Assembly: GCF_040954645.1 (NCBI RefSeq)
Contig: NC_092804.1
Span: forward strand, 88,525,717-88,589,716
DNA from: Diabrotica undecimpunctata
Taxonomy: Eukaryota > Arthropoda > Insecta > Coleoptera > Chrysomelidae
Direction of reading: 5' to 3'
Length of the DNA stretch: 64,000 bases
The position numbers were made by a program, and so were the translations under genes. The notes under the pieces are model-generated. The model searched no databases and had not been told where the DNA came from. It saw only the letters and a list, made by a program, of their open reading frames with translations. Positions 34,910 through 45,937 of this stretch are shown piece by piece; within the stretch, counting starts at the first letter, position 1; each line of letters opens with the position of its first letter.

Positions 34910-37876
34910 CTATGGTATTCCATGTCTCGCAAATATAGACTTCATTGTACTAATTACCTCTTTTGCTGAAGTATTATTTAAAGGCGCTATTTCAAAGTAT
35001 TTAGAATAATAATCTACTAATAATATGTATGTTACTTTACTATAATAAAAAAAATCAACACCAATTTTCTGCCAAGGCAAAGTTGGTATTTCATGTGGTA
35101 ATAGTTGTTCTGGACTATTTGATCTATGATATTTAATACATACTGGACACTGTTCAACTTTATTCTTTATAACTACTGTCATGCCTGGCCAAAAAACTAC
35201 TGTACGTGCTTGTCGAATACATTTTTCATATCCTAAATGACCTTCATGAATTATTTCTAATATAACTTGACGCAATGACTCAGGAATTATTATTTGATTT
35301 CCTCTAAAGACTAATCCATCCACAACATGTATTTCATGATTGAAATTGTAATACGGTTTAACCTCCGTTTCCAATTTATTTTTCGAACTTGGCCAACCTT
35401 CATTATAATATTTTATTATTGACTGTAAAACTCTATCAGTTTTGGTTGCTGCCTGTATTTCCATTAATTTTTTTGAAGACACAGCTAAATTGTTAACTAA
35501 TAAACTTCCATGTATATGTAACTCTTCATCTCCACTATTAGTATTATCTGGACCTTCTACTGGTGCCCTACTTAATGTATCTGCGATGAAAAGAAATTTT
35601 CCTGGAGTATAGCTAACTTCTAAATCATAAAGCTGTAAGTTTAGCATCATCCTTTGCAAACGTGCTGGAACCTCAGATAATGGTTTTTTAAAAAGACTGA
35701 CTAATGGTTTATGATCTGTTTCAACTTGAACTTTTCTACCATAAATGTATTGTTTAAATCTAGTACATCCGAACTGGATTGCATATAACTCTTTCTCTAT
35801 TTGTGCATAATTTGACTGAGCCTGTGACAAAGATTTAGATGCATATGCTATAGGTTTTTTGTTTTGTAAAATCACTGCACCAACTGCAAATTGTGAACTA
35901 TCAACTGATAATGTTAAAGGTAAATTGTTATCAAAATATGCTAGTACTGGCGTTTGACTAACCATTTCTTTAAGCGAGTCAAATTCTCTTCCATGCTCTT
36001 CTGTCCAATGAAAACTAATATTTTTTTTCAATAACAATCTTAAATTTTTTGTACGCTCTGCTAAATTATCTATGTACTCACCTAAATAATTAATCATTCC
36101 CAAAAATCTTCTAATATCAGCTACACTGTTAGGAATAGACATTTGACAAATTGCACTTACTTTACTAGAATCTGAACATATGCCTTCTGCACTAAAAATA
36201 TGACCCAAATATTTTATATCTGATAATAGAAATTTGCATTTGTCCATATTGAATTTTAAATTGAATTGTTTTGCCCTTTCTAGTACTAGTTCTAGTATTT
36301 TATTGTGACCTTCCAAAGTTTCACTATAAATTAAAATATCATCTATATATAAACAAACTCCTTCTATGTCTCCAACTATTTCATTCATTACTTTATGAAA
36401 AATTTCAGGAGCGCAGCTTATACCGTAAGGTAATCTTGTAAATCTAAACCTTCCAAAGGGTTTATTAAATGTGCATAGCTTAGAACTCTCTAAATATAAT
36501 GGTATCATCCAAAACCCTGTCTGTGCATCTAGTGTTGAAAAATATTTTGCTTTTGCTAATTTTGACCTAATCTCATTAAATGTTGGTATAGGATAATGAC
36601 ATCTTTTTATAGCTTTGTTTAAATTACGGGGATCCAGACAAACTCTCAAACTTTTATTACTTTTTTCGACTAAGACTATTGAATTTACCCATTCACTTGC
36701 TTCATTGACTTTTTCTATTACTCCCGTAGACAACATTCTGTTTAATTCTTCTTTTAATTTATCATGTAAAGAAAAAGGTATTCTTCTTGGCGGTTCTAAT
36801 ATAGGTTTAATATTTTTATCAATTTCTAAGTGACATACATTAGGTAGACAACCTAGATCAGTAAAAACTTGTTTATTTTTCTCTATTATAGACTCATGAC
36901 TTACTAGACCAACTCTTTTAATTAATTTTAATTTATGACAAGTATCTAGACCCAAAATTGTTTGACACTCCAAATTCACAATAATGAACTCAATACTTTC
37001 TAACCTATTCTCAATTTCACATAACAAATTTACTTTTCCTACTATAGGTATGACATCATTTGAAAAAGACTTTAAATTTATACATGTAGGTACCAGTTCT
37101 AAGTTTTCTACATTAACCTCATTAAAAATTTTTATTGACATCACATTAGCTTGTGCACCTGTATCTAAATAACATACTATATTTATTTTATTGATTCTGA
37201 CTACAATTGACCAATTCTGATTAATACTATTCTGGCTAATAGTTTTAATAACAAAACATGGATCATTTCTATTATTAGATGATTGTACTGTACTTTCTCT
37301 TAAATCTATTTTATTTACTCTTTTAGTTTGACAACATTTTGCATAATGACCTTGTTTTTTACAATAATGACAAATAGCTACTAATGCTGGACATTTATTT
37401 CTATGGTTTTCACCACATCTTTGACAAACTTTTCTTACCACTTGATCATTTTTACTATTCTTACTCTGATTTGCATATCCATTATATCTTGATTTAAAAT
37501 TCTGACTCGTTACCTGACTTTGACTGTTTGTGTTCGTACCATCTATGTTGTACCTTTGACTATCATTTCTCCAACTTGGACCTGGGACTTCATTTCTATA
37601 CCTTGAATAATTTGAATTGTGACTCTTGTAACTAATATTTTGGTAAAAATTCGGACCTGGACCATCTTTATTCTTCTCTACTTTGTATACCACTGCTTCT
37701 GAATTTTTATTTAACTGTTGTGCTTGCATTTGAGTTGTAATTATATTTTGAGCAGTTTGTAATACCTTTTCTGTCTTCAGATCTACTTCTTGCAACAGTT
37801 TTTGCTTAATTGAATGGTATTTAGGATTTAAACCAATAATGAACATGTCACACACCAAACTTTCTTTTAAAATTCC
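34910..37876 (-). pseudogene. Gag C-terminus, protease, RT, RNase H and first half of integrase of Gypsy element
   Basis: An open stretch of about 988 codons lies between the two stops. In order it contains: zinc knuckles CQRCGENHRNKC and CHYCKKQGHYAKCC about 145-176 codons in; protease with CYLDTGAQANVMS; RT with TLDAQTGFW and YIDDILIYS (about codon 505); RNase H with LSVDSSQFAVG, VETDHKPL and IADTLSRAP; and the integrase zinc finger HEGHLG...CPVC followed by VDFFYY and VDYYSKYFE. All catalytic motifs in this part are intact. The frame is the same as that of the gag start and of the integrase end, so this was a single gag-pol gene. Confidence 0.92.
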
Positions 37877-38302
37877 TCATTCACATGTTAAACTCAAATT
37901 CTTTAGACTAGTCATGAAATTTTCAATGGTTTCACCATCTTTCTGTACTCTAGTAAGAAAATAATGTCTTTCTACTGTTAAATTTTTCTTCGGGTTACAG
38001 TATTTTTCAAATTTTCCTACAACTTCTTGAAATGTTACAGTATCCATGTTAACCTCAAATGACTTGTAAATATTTCTTGCATCTGTACCAATATAGTGCA
38101 ATAATGAAGCTACTTTTCTCGCATCGTTTTCTTCCTCTAAACCTGTGGCCCTCAAAAATATTTTGAAATTTATGCTCCACTCTCCCCAGTTGTGTGCCAA
38201 ATTTCCTTGCATTGACAATGGTTGGATTTCATTTCCTATTACGTTACTTTTTATTTTTACAACGACAGGTTGATTCTGCTCTATAGAATCTTGTTCCGAC
38301 AT
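37877..38302 (-). pseudogene. Gag N-terminal part, ended by an in-frame TGA
   Basis: Starts MSEQDSIEQNQPVVV and contains NWGEWSINFKIFLRATGL and SLLHYIGTDARNIYKSF, then VVGKFEKYCNPKKN. This is the Gag capsid region of Mag-like Gypsy elements (W..W...F..Y..A; LL..IG...R.IY..F; F..YC.PKKN). The TGA at 37877-37879 cuts it before the remainder of gag. The frame resumes in register directly after the stop. Confidence 0.88.
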
Positions 38303-38436
38303 GGGTAAACTTTATTTTTTGACCGTTTTTAATTAAATTTCTTTTAAAACCAACCAGACCACCACGTGCTGTTAGACCATGTTTCGACTTTTGTATGACT
38401 ATTATAATACTCGTTGCTATAATCTGACCTGAATTT

Positions 38437-38451
38437 TTACTTCTGACACCA
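38437..38451 (-). promoter_or_regulatory. Primer binding site
   Basis: Minus strand TGGTGTCAGAAGTA begins exactly at the inner end of the 5' LTR. The matching tRNA is not assigned. Confidence 0.7.
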
Positions 38452-38654
38452 TGTTACGTTGTCTCTGTGGGCTTTTAATAATATTGACGACCAGTTTATT
38501 TTTAATATCTTTTATTAAAGACCAACTAAACTTAATACATGATTATATCTAACGAGCCATCTTTTGCCCCTCCTGTCCGCTGTCCATCTCGTTCACCTGT
38601 CACTCATGTTAAGGTAGGTTTACAAATATTAAGGTAGGTTCACATAACATAACA
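38452..38654 (-). repeat. 5' LTR of the 203 bp-LTR Gypsy element
   Basis: One-base difference from 33837-34039, with atttc directly outside at 38655-38659. Confidence 0.95.
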
Positions 38655-39165
38655 ATTTCAGCTTCAGAACTAGTTGGCTTCCCAATGAGAAAACGTAGAT
38701 TCGTTAACGACAAATAAACGGTTAAATAAAACAGTTCGGTGATTCAACGCTCATCTCTACAGAACAGGACTAGTGATAATATGTCATGCGTAATCACAGT
38801 AGCAAGTTGTTCTTTCATAAAGCATAATAAATAAACACACAGTCAGTAGGTCAGTATTAGTAAAGCATTATGAGGGAGCAGGTGTATTGTATTAAATTTA
38901 AACTGGACGAAAAATTTACGTCTTTTAATTAAAAATAAGACATTATTTGGTAATTTCCAAATAATATCTTAGAAACTATTTTCGTTTAGATTTTTTGGAG
39001 GTATTAAGTGTGAAAATAAGAATTAGTTCTATAAAAATGAAACAAAAAAAGATAAAATTAGTATAAAATTAGTTCTACAAAAATGAAATCAAATAAAAAA
39101 TAATTCCAACACTACTGTTTAAATTAAAAATAACTCCAAACAATTAGAAATTCTAAACCAAATTC

Positions 39166-39436
39166 TTAGGTAATTAAATGTTCAAACAGACCACCAAGTT
39201 GTAACAAACAGTAACCAAATCTATTATACAAAGCATTCCTCACGGCGTTGAGTTCATCTGCCGATATGTTTTGGCTAAGTTGGATTATCTTTTCCTTTAG
39301 TTCCTCCAAGTTGGTGGCTCGCTCGAACTCATGCCTGTACAATTTTGTTTTTAGCATCCCCCAAAAATAAAAATCTAGAGGAGCTAACTCAGGTGACCGA
39401 GGGGGCCATTTTATTGTACCGTCTGTACTAATGACA
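39166..39436 (-). pseudogene. Mariner-like transposase, C-terminal part
   Basis: The minus strand reads GTIKWPPRSPELAPLDFYFW, then MLKTKLYRHEFERATNLEEL, DELNAVRNALYNRFGYCLLQ and FEHLIT. PPRSPELAPLDFYFWG is the block carrying the third catalytic acidic residue in this transposase family. The rest of the protein is upstream at 42625-43461, separated by a ~3.2 kb insertion. The join in this part falls just after a VIS tripeptide, which also ends the upstream part. Confidence 0.82.
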
Positions 39437-39589
39437 CATTCAGTAAAAATTAACGATAAATAAAGTATAATTTCACTATTTGAGAGAGTGAGTCATCGTT
39501 TAAAGACCCAGAAATGCGGAAAGCCGTTTGGAAATCCAGTGACGTACACTTACTTTTATTTTAACGTTAATTATATTTTATTTTTCAAA

Positions 39590-40180
39590 TATTAATGTTC
39601 GAAATAGGCCACAATATATTTATTTACAAGTTTTTACTGACGTTTCGATCTCTATATCCAAAGACCGCTTTCAAAGATATAAATGATAGTAATATTTTTT
39701 TTATTTGTTTATTATTATATATTTTTATAATCTTATAAGTATTGTTTATTTTCTTTTTTTTTTCTATCTTTAAAAACGGAATAGAGATCGAAACGTCAAT
39801 GTATTAAACATGTATATAGATATATTGTGGCTTATGTCCAACCTTCTTCCTAAAAATACAGAATGCCACAAACAAGCAGCTATAGAAAAATAAATATATC
39901 TGTCATTTGTATGTTTGAAAACGGTCTCTTTATAGAGATCGAAACGTCCGTAAATTAAACCTTTGAATAAATATATTGTGGCTTATTCCCAACATTATTT
40001 CTAAAAATACAGAACGACAAGCGAAAAGCCATAGAAAATAAATAGTACTATCATTTGTATAATTGAAAATGGTCTCTGGATATAGAGATCGAAACGTCAA
40101 TAAATAAACATATGAATAAATATTTTGTGGCTCATTCCCTACATTCCCCTAAAAATAGAGAATGCCACAAACAAAAAGCT
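39590..40180. repeat. Tandem repeat, period about 150 bp, with hairpin-GAAACGTC units
   Basis: The motif gagatcgaaacgtc occurs at 39784, 39935 and 40085 (spacings 151 and 150), each followed by similar sequence ending in tattttgtggct and ccacaaac. A partial inverted unit with gacgtttcgatctctatatc lies at about 39640-39665. In each unit the bases before the motif can fold as ggtctct/agagatc. The same arrangement recurs near 33040 and 45450. Confidence 0.8.
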
Positions 40181-40493
40181 ATAAAAAAGAAGTAATTTTG
40201 CAGAAAGTTTACTGATACCAACCGGCTGTCGCAGAAGTTACGCTAAAACGTCTTTTTGACGTTTAGCCAAGAGCCATATTGTCTTATTAAATAAAATGAA
40301 CAAAACATTTAAACAGTATAAAACAAAACAAAATAAAATCCTATAAAACAAAATAAAATTCTATAAAAACAAAATAAAAATAATGTTTGATGTATTTAAA
40401 CACAAACACTATACACACTTACTATGTTCTTCTCGTTTTTTTTTTGTTTTTGGTTTTTTTATGCTGATGTTCTTATTAAACTATTAGAAAATA

Positions 40494-41895
40494 TTATTCG
40501 CTGTCTAAACCTGAAGATGCAGTGCTGCTATCGCTGTCATTATCTTCACCACCTGGTGTAATTATAATTGGCTCTAGTAAAACTTTGATATGAGTGTCAA
40601 GTTCCCACATACGATGTTCTTCTTTAATTATGTGGCCTATACATTTAGCCCATTTCTCTGGAGTTACATGGAGGATTGCTTGAATCAAAAGTTTCTTAAT
40701 TTTGTTTAATTTGAACGTTTTGTTATTGCGTGCTACTTCTCCTTTCACTTGCTCCCAGATAAGTTCAATGGGATTAAGTTCGCAATGATAAGGTGGTAGA
40801 CGCAGAACTTTGACACCATAATCTTTTGCAGTTTCATCTACAGCATATTTAAGATATTCAATTTTCCTTAACCGTGCAATGTCAAGTAGTTGAATTTTGA
40901 GCATTGATTCTTCGTATGCAATCCCCTTTTCTGTAAGCCATTCTTGAATTCTCCCTTTCCGCCATGCCGTCGTCGGTAATTGTTCTAGTCTGCTGCTATG
41001 ATATGGCGCATTGTCCATAACAACCACAGACCCAGATTCCAATTTTGGTAAGATTCTCTTAAACCAGCGCTCAAATACTTCAGAAGTCATTTCTTCATGA
41101 TAGTCACCTGTTTTTTCGACTCAAATTAAAGCAAACCATCATCAAGGAACCCTGTATCACTTCCTATATGGGTGATGATTAAACGCCGTCCCTTTCCTGA
41201 TGGAGCCTTTAATCCTGTAGACCAGCCTTCTATAAATGCTTCGCGTTTACTTTTTACATTTAAATCTTGCCAAACTTTTCCAACTGTATGACCTTCGTTA
41301 ATCCAGGTTTCATCCAAATAATATATTTTGCATCCAGTGCTGCGAATTTTTCGTATTTCTTCTAAATATTTTCTTCTCCACAGAATAATTTCATTTTTTT
41401 CTAATAGCATACTTTTTCTGTTGCGTTTTACGTATCGAAAGTTCATTTCGTGCATGGTCCTGATTAAGACCCTACGAGATATCTTGGGCAAAGAGTCATC
41501 ATTTTCGAGCTCTTGAGAAATTTTTTTCAGTGTTGGAATTTCACTCCGAAAATAAAATGAATGAATTTTTCGACGTATAATATTCCTTGTCTCGTCATCC
41601 AAAACAATGCTTTTCCTACCTCTAGTTTTACCTTTTTCTTGCTTTTTATTTTCCGATGTATTTTTAAGTACACGATAAATACAGCTAACGGATACTTTTG
41701 TTAAACTGCTACAAATGTCACCGCTTGGCTAACGTTTAATGCCATTTTTCTGCCGACAATTCCTTTATAAACGTTTCGTATCATTACCTTCTCTTCGGAC
41801 GTTAACATTTTTCGTCTCTTTTGCGGCTTTTCATTCTTGGAATCCACATCAGAATTTTGCTGTCTTCTCTTGGAACAACTCGGTTTTTCGTCCAT
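40494..41895 (-). pseudogene. Second DDE transposase (IS630/Tc1-like), three frames, nested in the mariner-like element
   Basis: Begins MDEKPSCSKRRQQNSDVDSK at 41895, with a basic segment KPQKRRKMLTSEEK. A frame change near 41720 leads through a helix-turn-helix (LTKVSVSCIYRVLK, TRGRKSIVLDDE) to IYYLDETWINEGHTVGK (first catalytic Asp) and RRLIITHIGSDTGFLDDGLL. A TAA at 41126 and a one-base shift separate this from the last frame with VVVMDNAPYHSSRLE (second Asp) and LPPYHCELNPIELIWEQVKG (catalytic Glu). A Ser/Asp-rich acidic tail closes the protein at 40494. The family is common in insects. Catalytic residues are kept but two frame breaks and a stop inactivate this copy. Terminal repeats were not found. 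Confidence 0.85.
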
Positions 41896-42624
41896 TGTAT
41901 TTCAATAATCTGGATATATACTATATATACAATAATTTCAAAGAATATAACTAAATATTTACTATAAAACGACAAACTATAACACTCTTATTATCTATAA
42001 CACGTTTTATCAATACTACAATACAGTATTGATAAAACAGTATTGACAACAATAAGTTTACAAACTTATCACATAAAATATACTCACAAAAACACATGTA
42101 CTATTTACCCATAGAAACACCAATGTTTTCTTCGTTCATTTCTTGGGCAAAAAATAATAAGAACTAGTTTTACTGCATGTCTGGATCCGAATTGTAAAAC
42201 CGAGTTCCCTCGCTAATTCCAACATTGCCAAACGATTGAAAAATAATGTTTTAAAATATCGATTTTTATTTTATAAATTTAAATACGTAACGAAACGGAA
42301 CATATAAATAAAATTTATTTTATTACAATTTTGTGCTTAATTTTTACTATTGAAAAAATCATGTTTTTTGGTATTTTTATGACCGTAATAATCGCTGCGT
42401 GGAAGAATACAGGTTTTGTATGACCATAATTACTACTTGTGAACAAGATTTGGCTACTCTGTATAACAACTTCTGGTCAAGTCTACTATAGAGAAGCACA
42501 AATAAATATACTACTTTATATATTCTGTAATTTCTTATGAGCAAACGCAAATTGCAATCGAGAAAACAGGCAGTTTTCGAGGGCCGCTGTGTACATTTAA
42601 ATTTGAGGATATTCCGCGTTTAAA

Positions 42625-43461
42625 CTATGATATCACTCTTCTGAATTGAGGGTTTCTACTATAGTCTTTAACGACTTTTGCATTATGTGCAGGACAGCCG
42701 TCTTGTTGAAACCAAATTTCGTTGAAGTTAATTTGAAGACGTTGAAGTGCAGGAATAATTTGATTTTGCAGTAATTGGAGATATTTGACTGCGTTTAAAT
42801 TGCCTTCAATGAAAAAAGGACCAATAATATGGTCTCCCAAAATTCCAGTCCAAACATTCAACTTTTGTGGATACTGCGTACGCACAGACACACTCAAATG
42901 CTTATTCTCCTGAGACCAATAACGTACAACGGGTGGATTATGTTTCTTGTGAATTGTGAAGAAGGACTCATCTGTAAACAAAATATTTTTTATAAAATTA
43001 TTATTTGCATTGCATTTCCATCATAATTTCACAAAATTGCATCCGTTTAAATTTATCATCAGGAAATATTTCTTGAGTTGTCTGCACTTATAACAATGGT
43101 AGTTGTTTCTTTTCAAAATATTCCTCACTGTTTTTGCATTCAAATCAACTTCATCGGCAATTTGTTTACTTGAACACGGCGTCGCTTCAGCCAATGCACA
43201 AACTTGAATTTCTCTAATTTCTCGTTCTTGAGAAATTTTGTTTTCGCGAGGTTGATCTGATGGGCAACATTTTATACACCTGTCATTAGTACAGCCAAAC
43301 TTTTCAAATTGATGAATAATGGCTAATACAGTTTTTTCTATAGATATTGGCCTATTTTCAAAAGCCATAATAAATAAATTGATAGTGTCTTGTACTGAAT
43401 TGCCCCCAAAGTACCATTTTATTATTTGTACCCGTTCTTCTGTTGTATAAACAGTCGGCAT
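42625..43461 (-). pseudogene. Mariner-like transposase, N-terminal and central part
   Basis: Starts MPTVYTTEERVQIIKWYFGG, then NSVQDTINLFIMAFENRPIS, the DNA-binding first helix-turn-helix. A second helix-turn-helix follows in SSKQIADEVDLNAKTVRNIL. A frameshift near 43020 leads to MFTDESFFTIHKKHNPPVVR (first catalytic Asp), YPQKLNVWTGILGDHIIGPF and IWFQQDGCPAHNAKVVKDY (second Asp). The frame ends shortly after at 42625; the third block continues at 39436. Same family as the transposase at 7079-7975. Start chosen because it matches the usual beginning of this family. Confidence 0.88.
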
Positions 43462-43943
43462 AATTATTTTTTATCTTCACACTTACAAAGTTACCTCCAA
43501 AAAGAAATACATAGCTGTCGACAGGTGGCTACTCTCTTCTCGACGAATGGCGATGTTGCCAAAATTATCTTATATTATTCAAAATTGGGTTACAATTTCG
43601 TCAAATAAAAATGCGAATCTGTAAATTTTTCATGGATTTTAGAAATTTAGGACCAGTATTTGTGTCAATTAATGTTTCATCATCATCATTAAGTTTTGAA
43701 TGGCAATATAACCGCACCACTGATCGCCAATATTTTAAATCAATTCAATGTTTTAATTCAAATATGTAATAAGACAACCCTGTCGCGTATAAGCTAAGCT
43801 GGATCGGAAATTCGCAAGACGTTCATTAATGGGCGTGTCTAAAAAATGGGTATGGGAGACCAAGGGGAAATATATTTGTTTTCTTTGTCTATTCGCTGAA
43901 AATATGATTTTATATCTGTGTTAGATATCCTGTTAAATTCTAC

Positions 43944-43973
43944 CATACCGACCATAAACTTTTACCTACACTG
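43944..43973 (-). repeat. Right terminal inverted repeat of the mariner-like element
   Basis: Exact reverse complement of 32654-32683, with TA outside. Confidence 0.92.
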
Positions 43974-44138
43974 TATATATAATAAAATATTTATTAATAT
44001 TATTATTTATGTGATATGTTTTGTATTATTTATTAAATGTTCATAATTATATTAGTCTTTTTGGGTTTTCAAAATAATAATCTCAATAAATCACTGTATG
44101 ATCCAGAACTGTCAATTTTGAAATACGTTTATGTCATG

Positions 44139-44210
44139 TCCTCAGTAGTATAGTAGTCAGTATCCCCGCCTGTCACGAGGGAGACCGGGGTTCGATTCCC
44201 AGTCGGGGAG
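44139..44210 (+). tRNA. tRNA-Asp(GUC)-like sequence, probably a pseudogene
   Basis: The 72 bases start TCCTCAGTAGTATAGTAGTC, carry the anticodon loop CTGTCAC (anticodon GTC) and end ATTCCCAGTCGGGGAG, followed closely by a T-run that could stop RNA polymerase III. The match to eukaryotic tRNA-Asp is clear. However, by eye each of the acceptor, anticodon and T stems has one mismatch, and the usual GG of the D loop is AG. That pattern suggests a decayed gene or the head of a tRNA-derived repeat. Confidence 0.7.
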
Positions 44211-44779
44211 GACTTTTTTATTAATATTATTACATGGTAAATTAAACATATACGCGTAAGTAGAAAAGTTATGTATATTATTGTCATTTTTAAATACTTA
44301 TGAATATTGAATTTTAATTTGTATTGTATTATTATATTAATAACACAATAAACAATGAATTTTACTGCAGAGTATGTGTAAAAAAATTTTTGCATTCAAC
44401 TCCTTTCATACATATAGGAAAATAAAAATATACATTTTCATCAAAATATTGATTCAATCCTTCATTTACTATACTATAACAGGTCAAAAGTTGTTTATTA
44501 ATTGTTAGTAAGTTGTTATTAATTCTGTTTCTCTTTCTACTATGTCTTACCTATAGCATTACATATGTAATGATTGTGCAGATTGACTCCCAAATAAATT
44601 TGTAACGGCGAATGCGTGTATAGAAGTGTAACTTCCACCGGCAGTCCCACCGGACTGCCATACCCGTTTTTTTTTATTGTGTATGATTCGCCTATGTAAA
44701 TAAGTGAAAAAGTAAGTTAGTCTTATAAAATTTGCCCCCGTAACAATGTAAATTGGTGCGATTCAAGAGCGTATAGTTA
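44211..44779. other. Gene-free A+T-rich stretch
   Basis: No coding frame. Contains ggcagtcccaccggactgcc near 44640-44660, a short inverted repeat. Confidence 0.4.
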
Positions 44780-44831
44780 GACAAGTTCATTGAACAGTTT
44801 CAAATATCGGTAAACTTATTAACATTTCCTG

Positions 44832-44904
<73 letters not shown>

Positions 44905-45330
44905 ATCTTTATATTACCGTCATCTAAGGCTTTTAACAGTTCAACTGGAATTTGATCAGGACCCGGTGCTTTTCCTTGTTTTGCATTCTGTAGGGCATTC
45001 TTTACTTCTGAGGGTAAAATTTGTAGGTATTGTTCTTCTTCACCTATATCTTGTTCATTTTCCCTCTCGTCATGGAACATATGGATTATATATTGTTCCC
45101 ATACTTCTTTTATTTTGTTCTCTTCAGTGAGTATTCCTGTAAGTTTGAGGTGTCATGTTTGTTGCTGAGTTCTTCCAATTCCTGGCATTCTTTGTTCATC
45201 CATTCCTCCTTAGCCTTTCTGATTTCATATTTGATTTTATTCTTGATGGTTTTATATTTATTTTCAGTCTTTTTTAGTGGTTTTCTCTTCTTTGCCTATG
45301 TTATATTAGAAAAAGGAATTGAACCCTGTA
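44780..45330 (-). pseudogene. LINE (RTE-like) fragment before and at the start of the RT domain, interrupted by (TA)n
   Basis: The minus strand reads, from about 45270, KIKYEIRKAKEEWMNKECQE, then (shifted) MFHDERENEQDIGEEEQYLQ and AKQGKAPGPDQIPVELLKAL. KAPGPD..P.ELLK is the opening block of LINE RTs, and the upstream helix is the linker after the endonuclease. Right after DDGNI a (TA)n array (44838-44900) begins and the RT is lost, so the copy is 3'-truncated or rearranged at the microsatellite. Confidence 0.78.
44838..44900. repeat. (TA)n microsatellite
   Basis: TA dinucleotides inside the LINE fragment. Confidence 0.95.
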
Positions 45331-45429
45331 ATAAAAAATGTGTGCAATATTAAATGCATCAAAACCAGTTAATAAATAAAAATTACAATTCACCAAGTAA
45401 CAAAAAAAAAACAAAATTTGTTAAATTTA

Positions 45430-45530
45430 TTAATGTTTGTATTTCGAGAACGATTTCCGAATTGAAAATTGAAACGTCAATCAACTTATTTTAAACTTCA
45501 ATTATGGCCTATTTCCATTAAAATAGTAAT
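45430..45530. repeat. Hairpin-GAAACGTC motif, single copy
   Basis: The stretch gaacgatttccgaattgaaa then attgaaacgtcaatc resembles the units at 39784-40085 and the sequence near 33040; it is followed by tatggcctatttcc. Probably the end of one repeat family. Confidence 0.5.
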
Positions 45531-45599
45531 TTCTTTTAGATGTTACAAAATAACTTTAGAACAAAATATTAAGAAACAGTTGTAATCATATCTTGGTCT

Positions 45600-45935
45600 A
45601 CTACATTATTATTCAAAATTCATTCCACAATTTTCGGAAAAAATGAAACCATTATATGAATTATCAGCGAAAATCAAAGACTGGGTATGGACAAAAAAAG
45701 CAAAAGACACATTTGCAAATAGTTAACGTTTTTTTACTGATTCAAATGTTCTTAAACCTTTTAATCCCAAATTACCCATTGTAGTATCATCCGATGTATC
45801 CCATTATGGACTGGGTGTTATGTTAGGTCATCGGTTACCTGATGGGACGGAACAACCAGTTATGTTTATATCAGTAACGTTATCCAAAACTGAGGTTAAC
45901 TATTATAGTCAGAGAAAAAAGCTTTAAGCATTATT
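45600..45935 (+). pseudogene. Gypsy RT end and RNase H start, left half of a split gene
   Basis: The plus strand reads DWVWTKKAKDTFANS, a stop, FFTDSNVLKPFNPKLPIVVS and SDVSHYGLGVMLGHRLPDGT, then MFISVTLSKTEVNYYSQRKK. This is the RT thumb/connection and the first RNase H block (D in SDVSHYG) of a Gypsy pol. It breaks off at 45935 where the LTR of a minus-strand element begins, and the next RNase H block is found at 52905. Confidence 0.82.
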
Positions 45936-45937
45936 TT

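Larger units (their letters stand above)
33837..38654 (-). mobile_element. Complete Ty3/Gypsy LTR retrotransposon, young, gag-pol in one frame with two stops
   Basis: LTRs of 203 bp (33837-34039 and 38452-38654) differ at one position by eye (ctcctt against ctcgtt). A 5 bp target duplication, atttc, flanks the element exactly (33832-33836 and 38655-38659). LTRs run TG to CA. On the minus strand the primer site TGGTGTCAGAAGTA directly follows the 5' LTR, and the polypurine tract AAAAAAAGGGGCA directly precedes the 3' LTR. One reading frame spans gag to integrase, broken only by an in-frame TGA at 37877-37879 and a TAG at 34910-34912. Two zinc knuckles and the integrase tail TRSGRIVNRP suggest the Mag-like group. 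It inserted into the mariner-like element. Confidence 0.95.
32654..43973 (-). mobile_element. Mariner-like DNA transposon expanded to 11.3 kb by nested insertions
   Basis: The left end CAGTGTAGGTAAAAGTTTAT (from 32654) and the right end (to 43973) form an exact 30 bp terminal inverted repeat, each flanked by TA (32652-32653 and 43974-43975), the target duplication of the Tc1/mariner superfamily. Between them, on the minus strand, are two parts of one transposase (42625-43461 and 39166-39436). Nested inside are a complete Gypsy element (33837-38654) and a second DDE transposase unit (about 39437-42629). Removing these two leaves about 3.3 kb, still long for the family, so further insertions, such as the ~150 bp repeats, are likely. 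Confidence 0.85.

Noticed and set aside
39784..40100. A CRISPR-like reading of the regularly spaced repeats
   Set aside because: The intervals are themselves homologous to one another, so this is a tandem repeat of ~150 bp units, and the DNA is eukaryotic.
40242..40267. Short palindrome gctaaaacgtc/gacgtttagc
   Set aside because: Too short and A+T-rich to assign a role; one unpaired base; no partner elsewhere in the window.
42004..42038. Perfect 14 bp inverted repeat gttttatcaatact/agtattgataaaac
   Set aside because: It could be the terminus of the nested DDE element, but no matching copy is found at the other side, so it is not called a terminal repeat.
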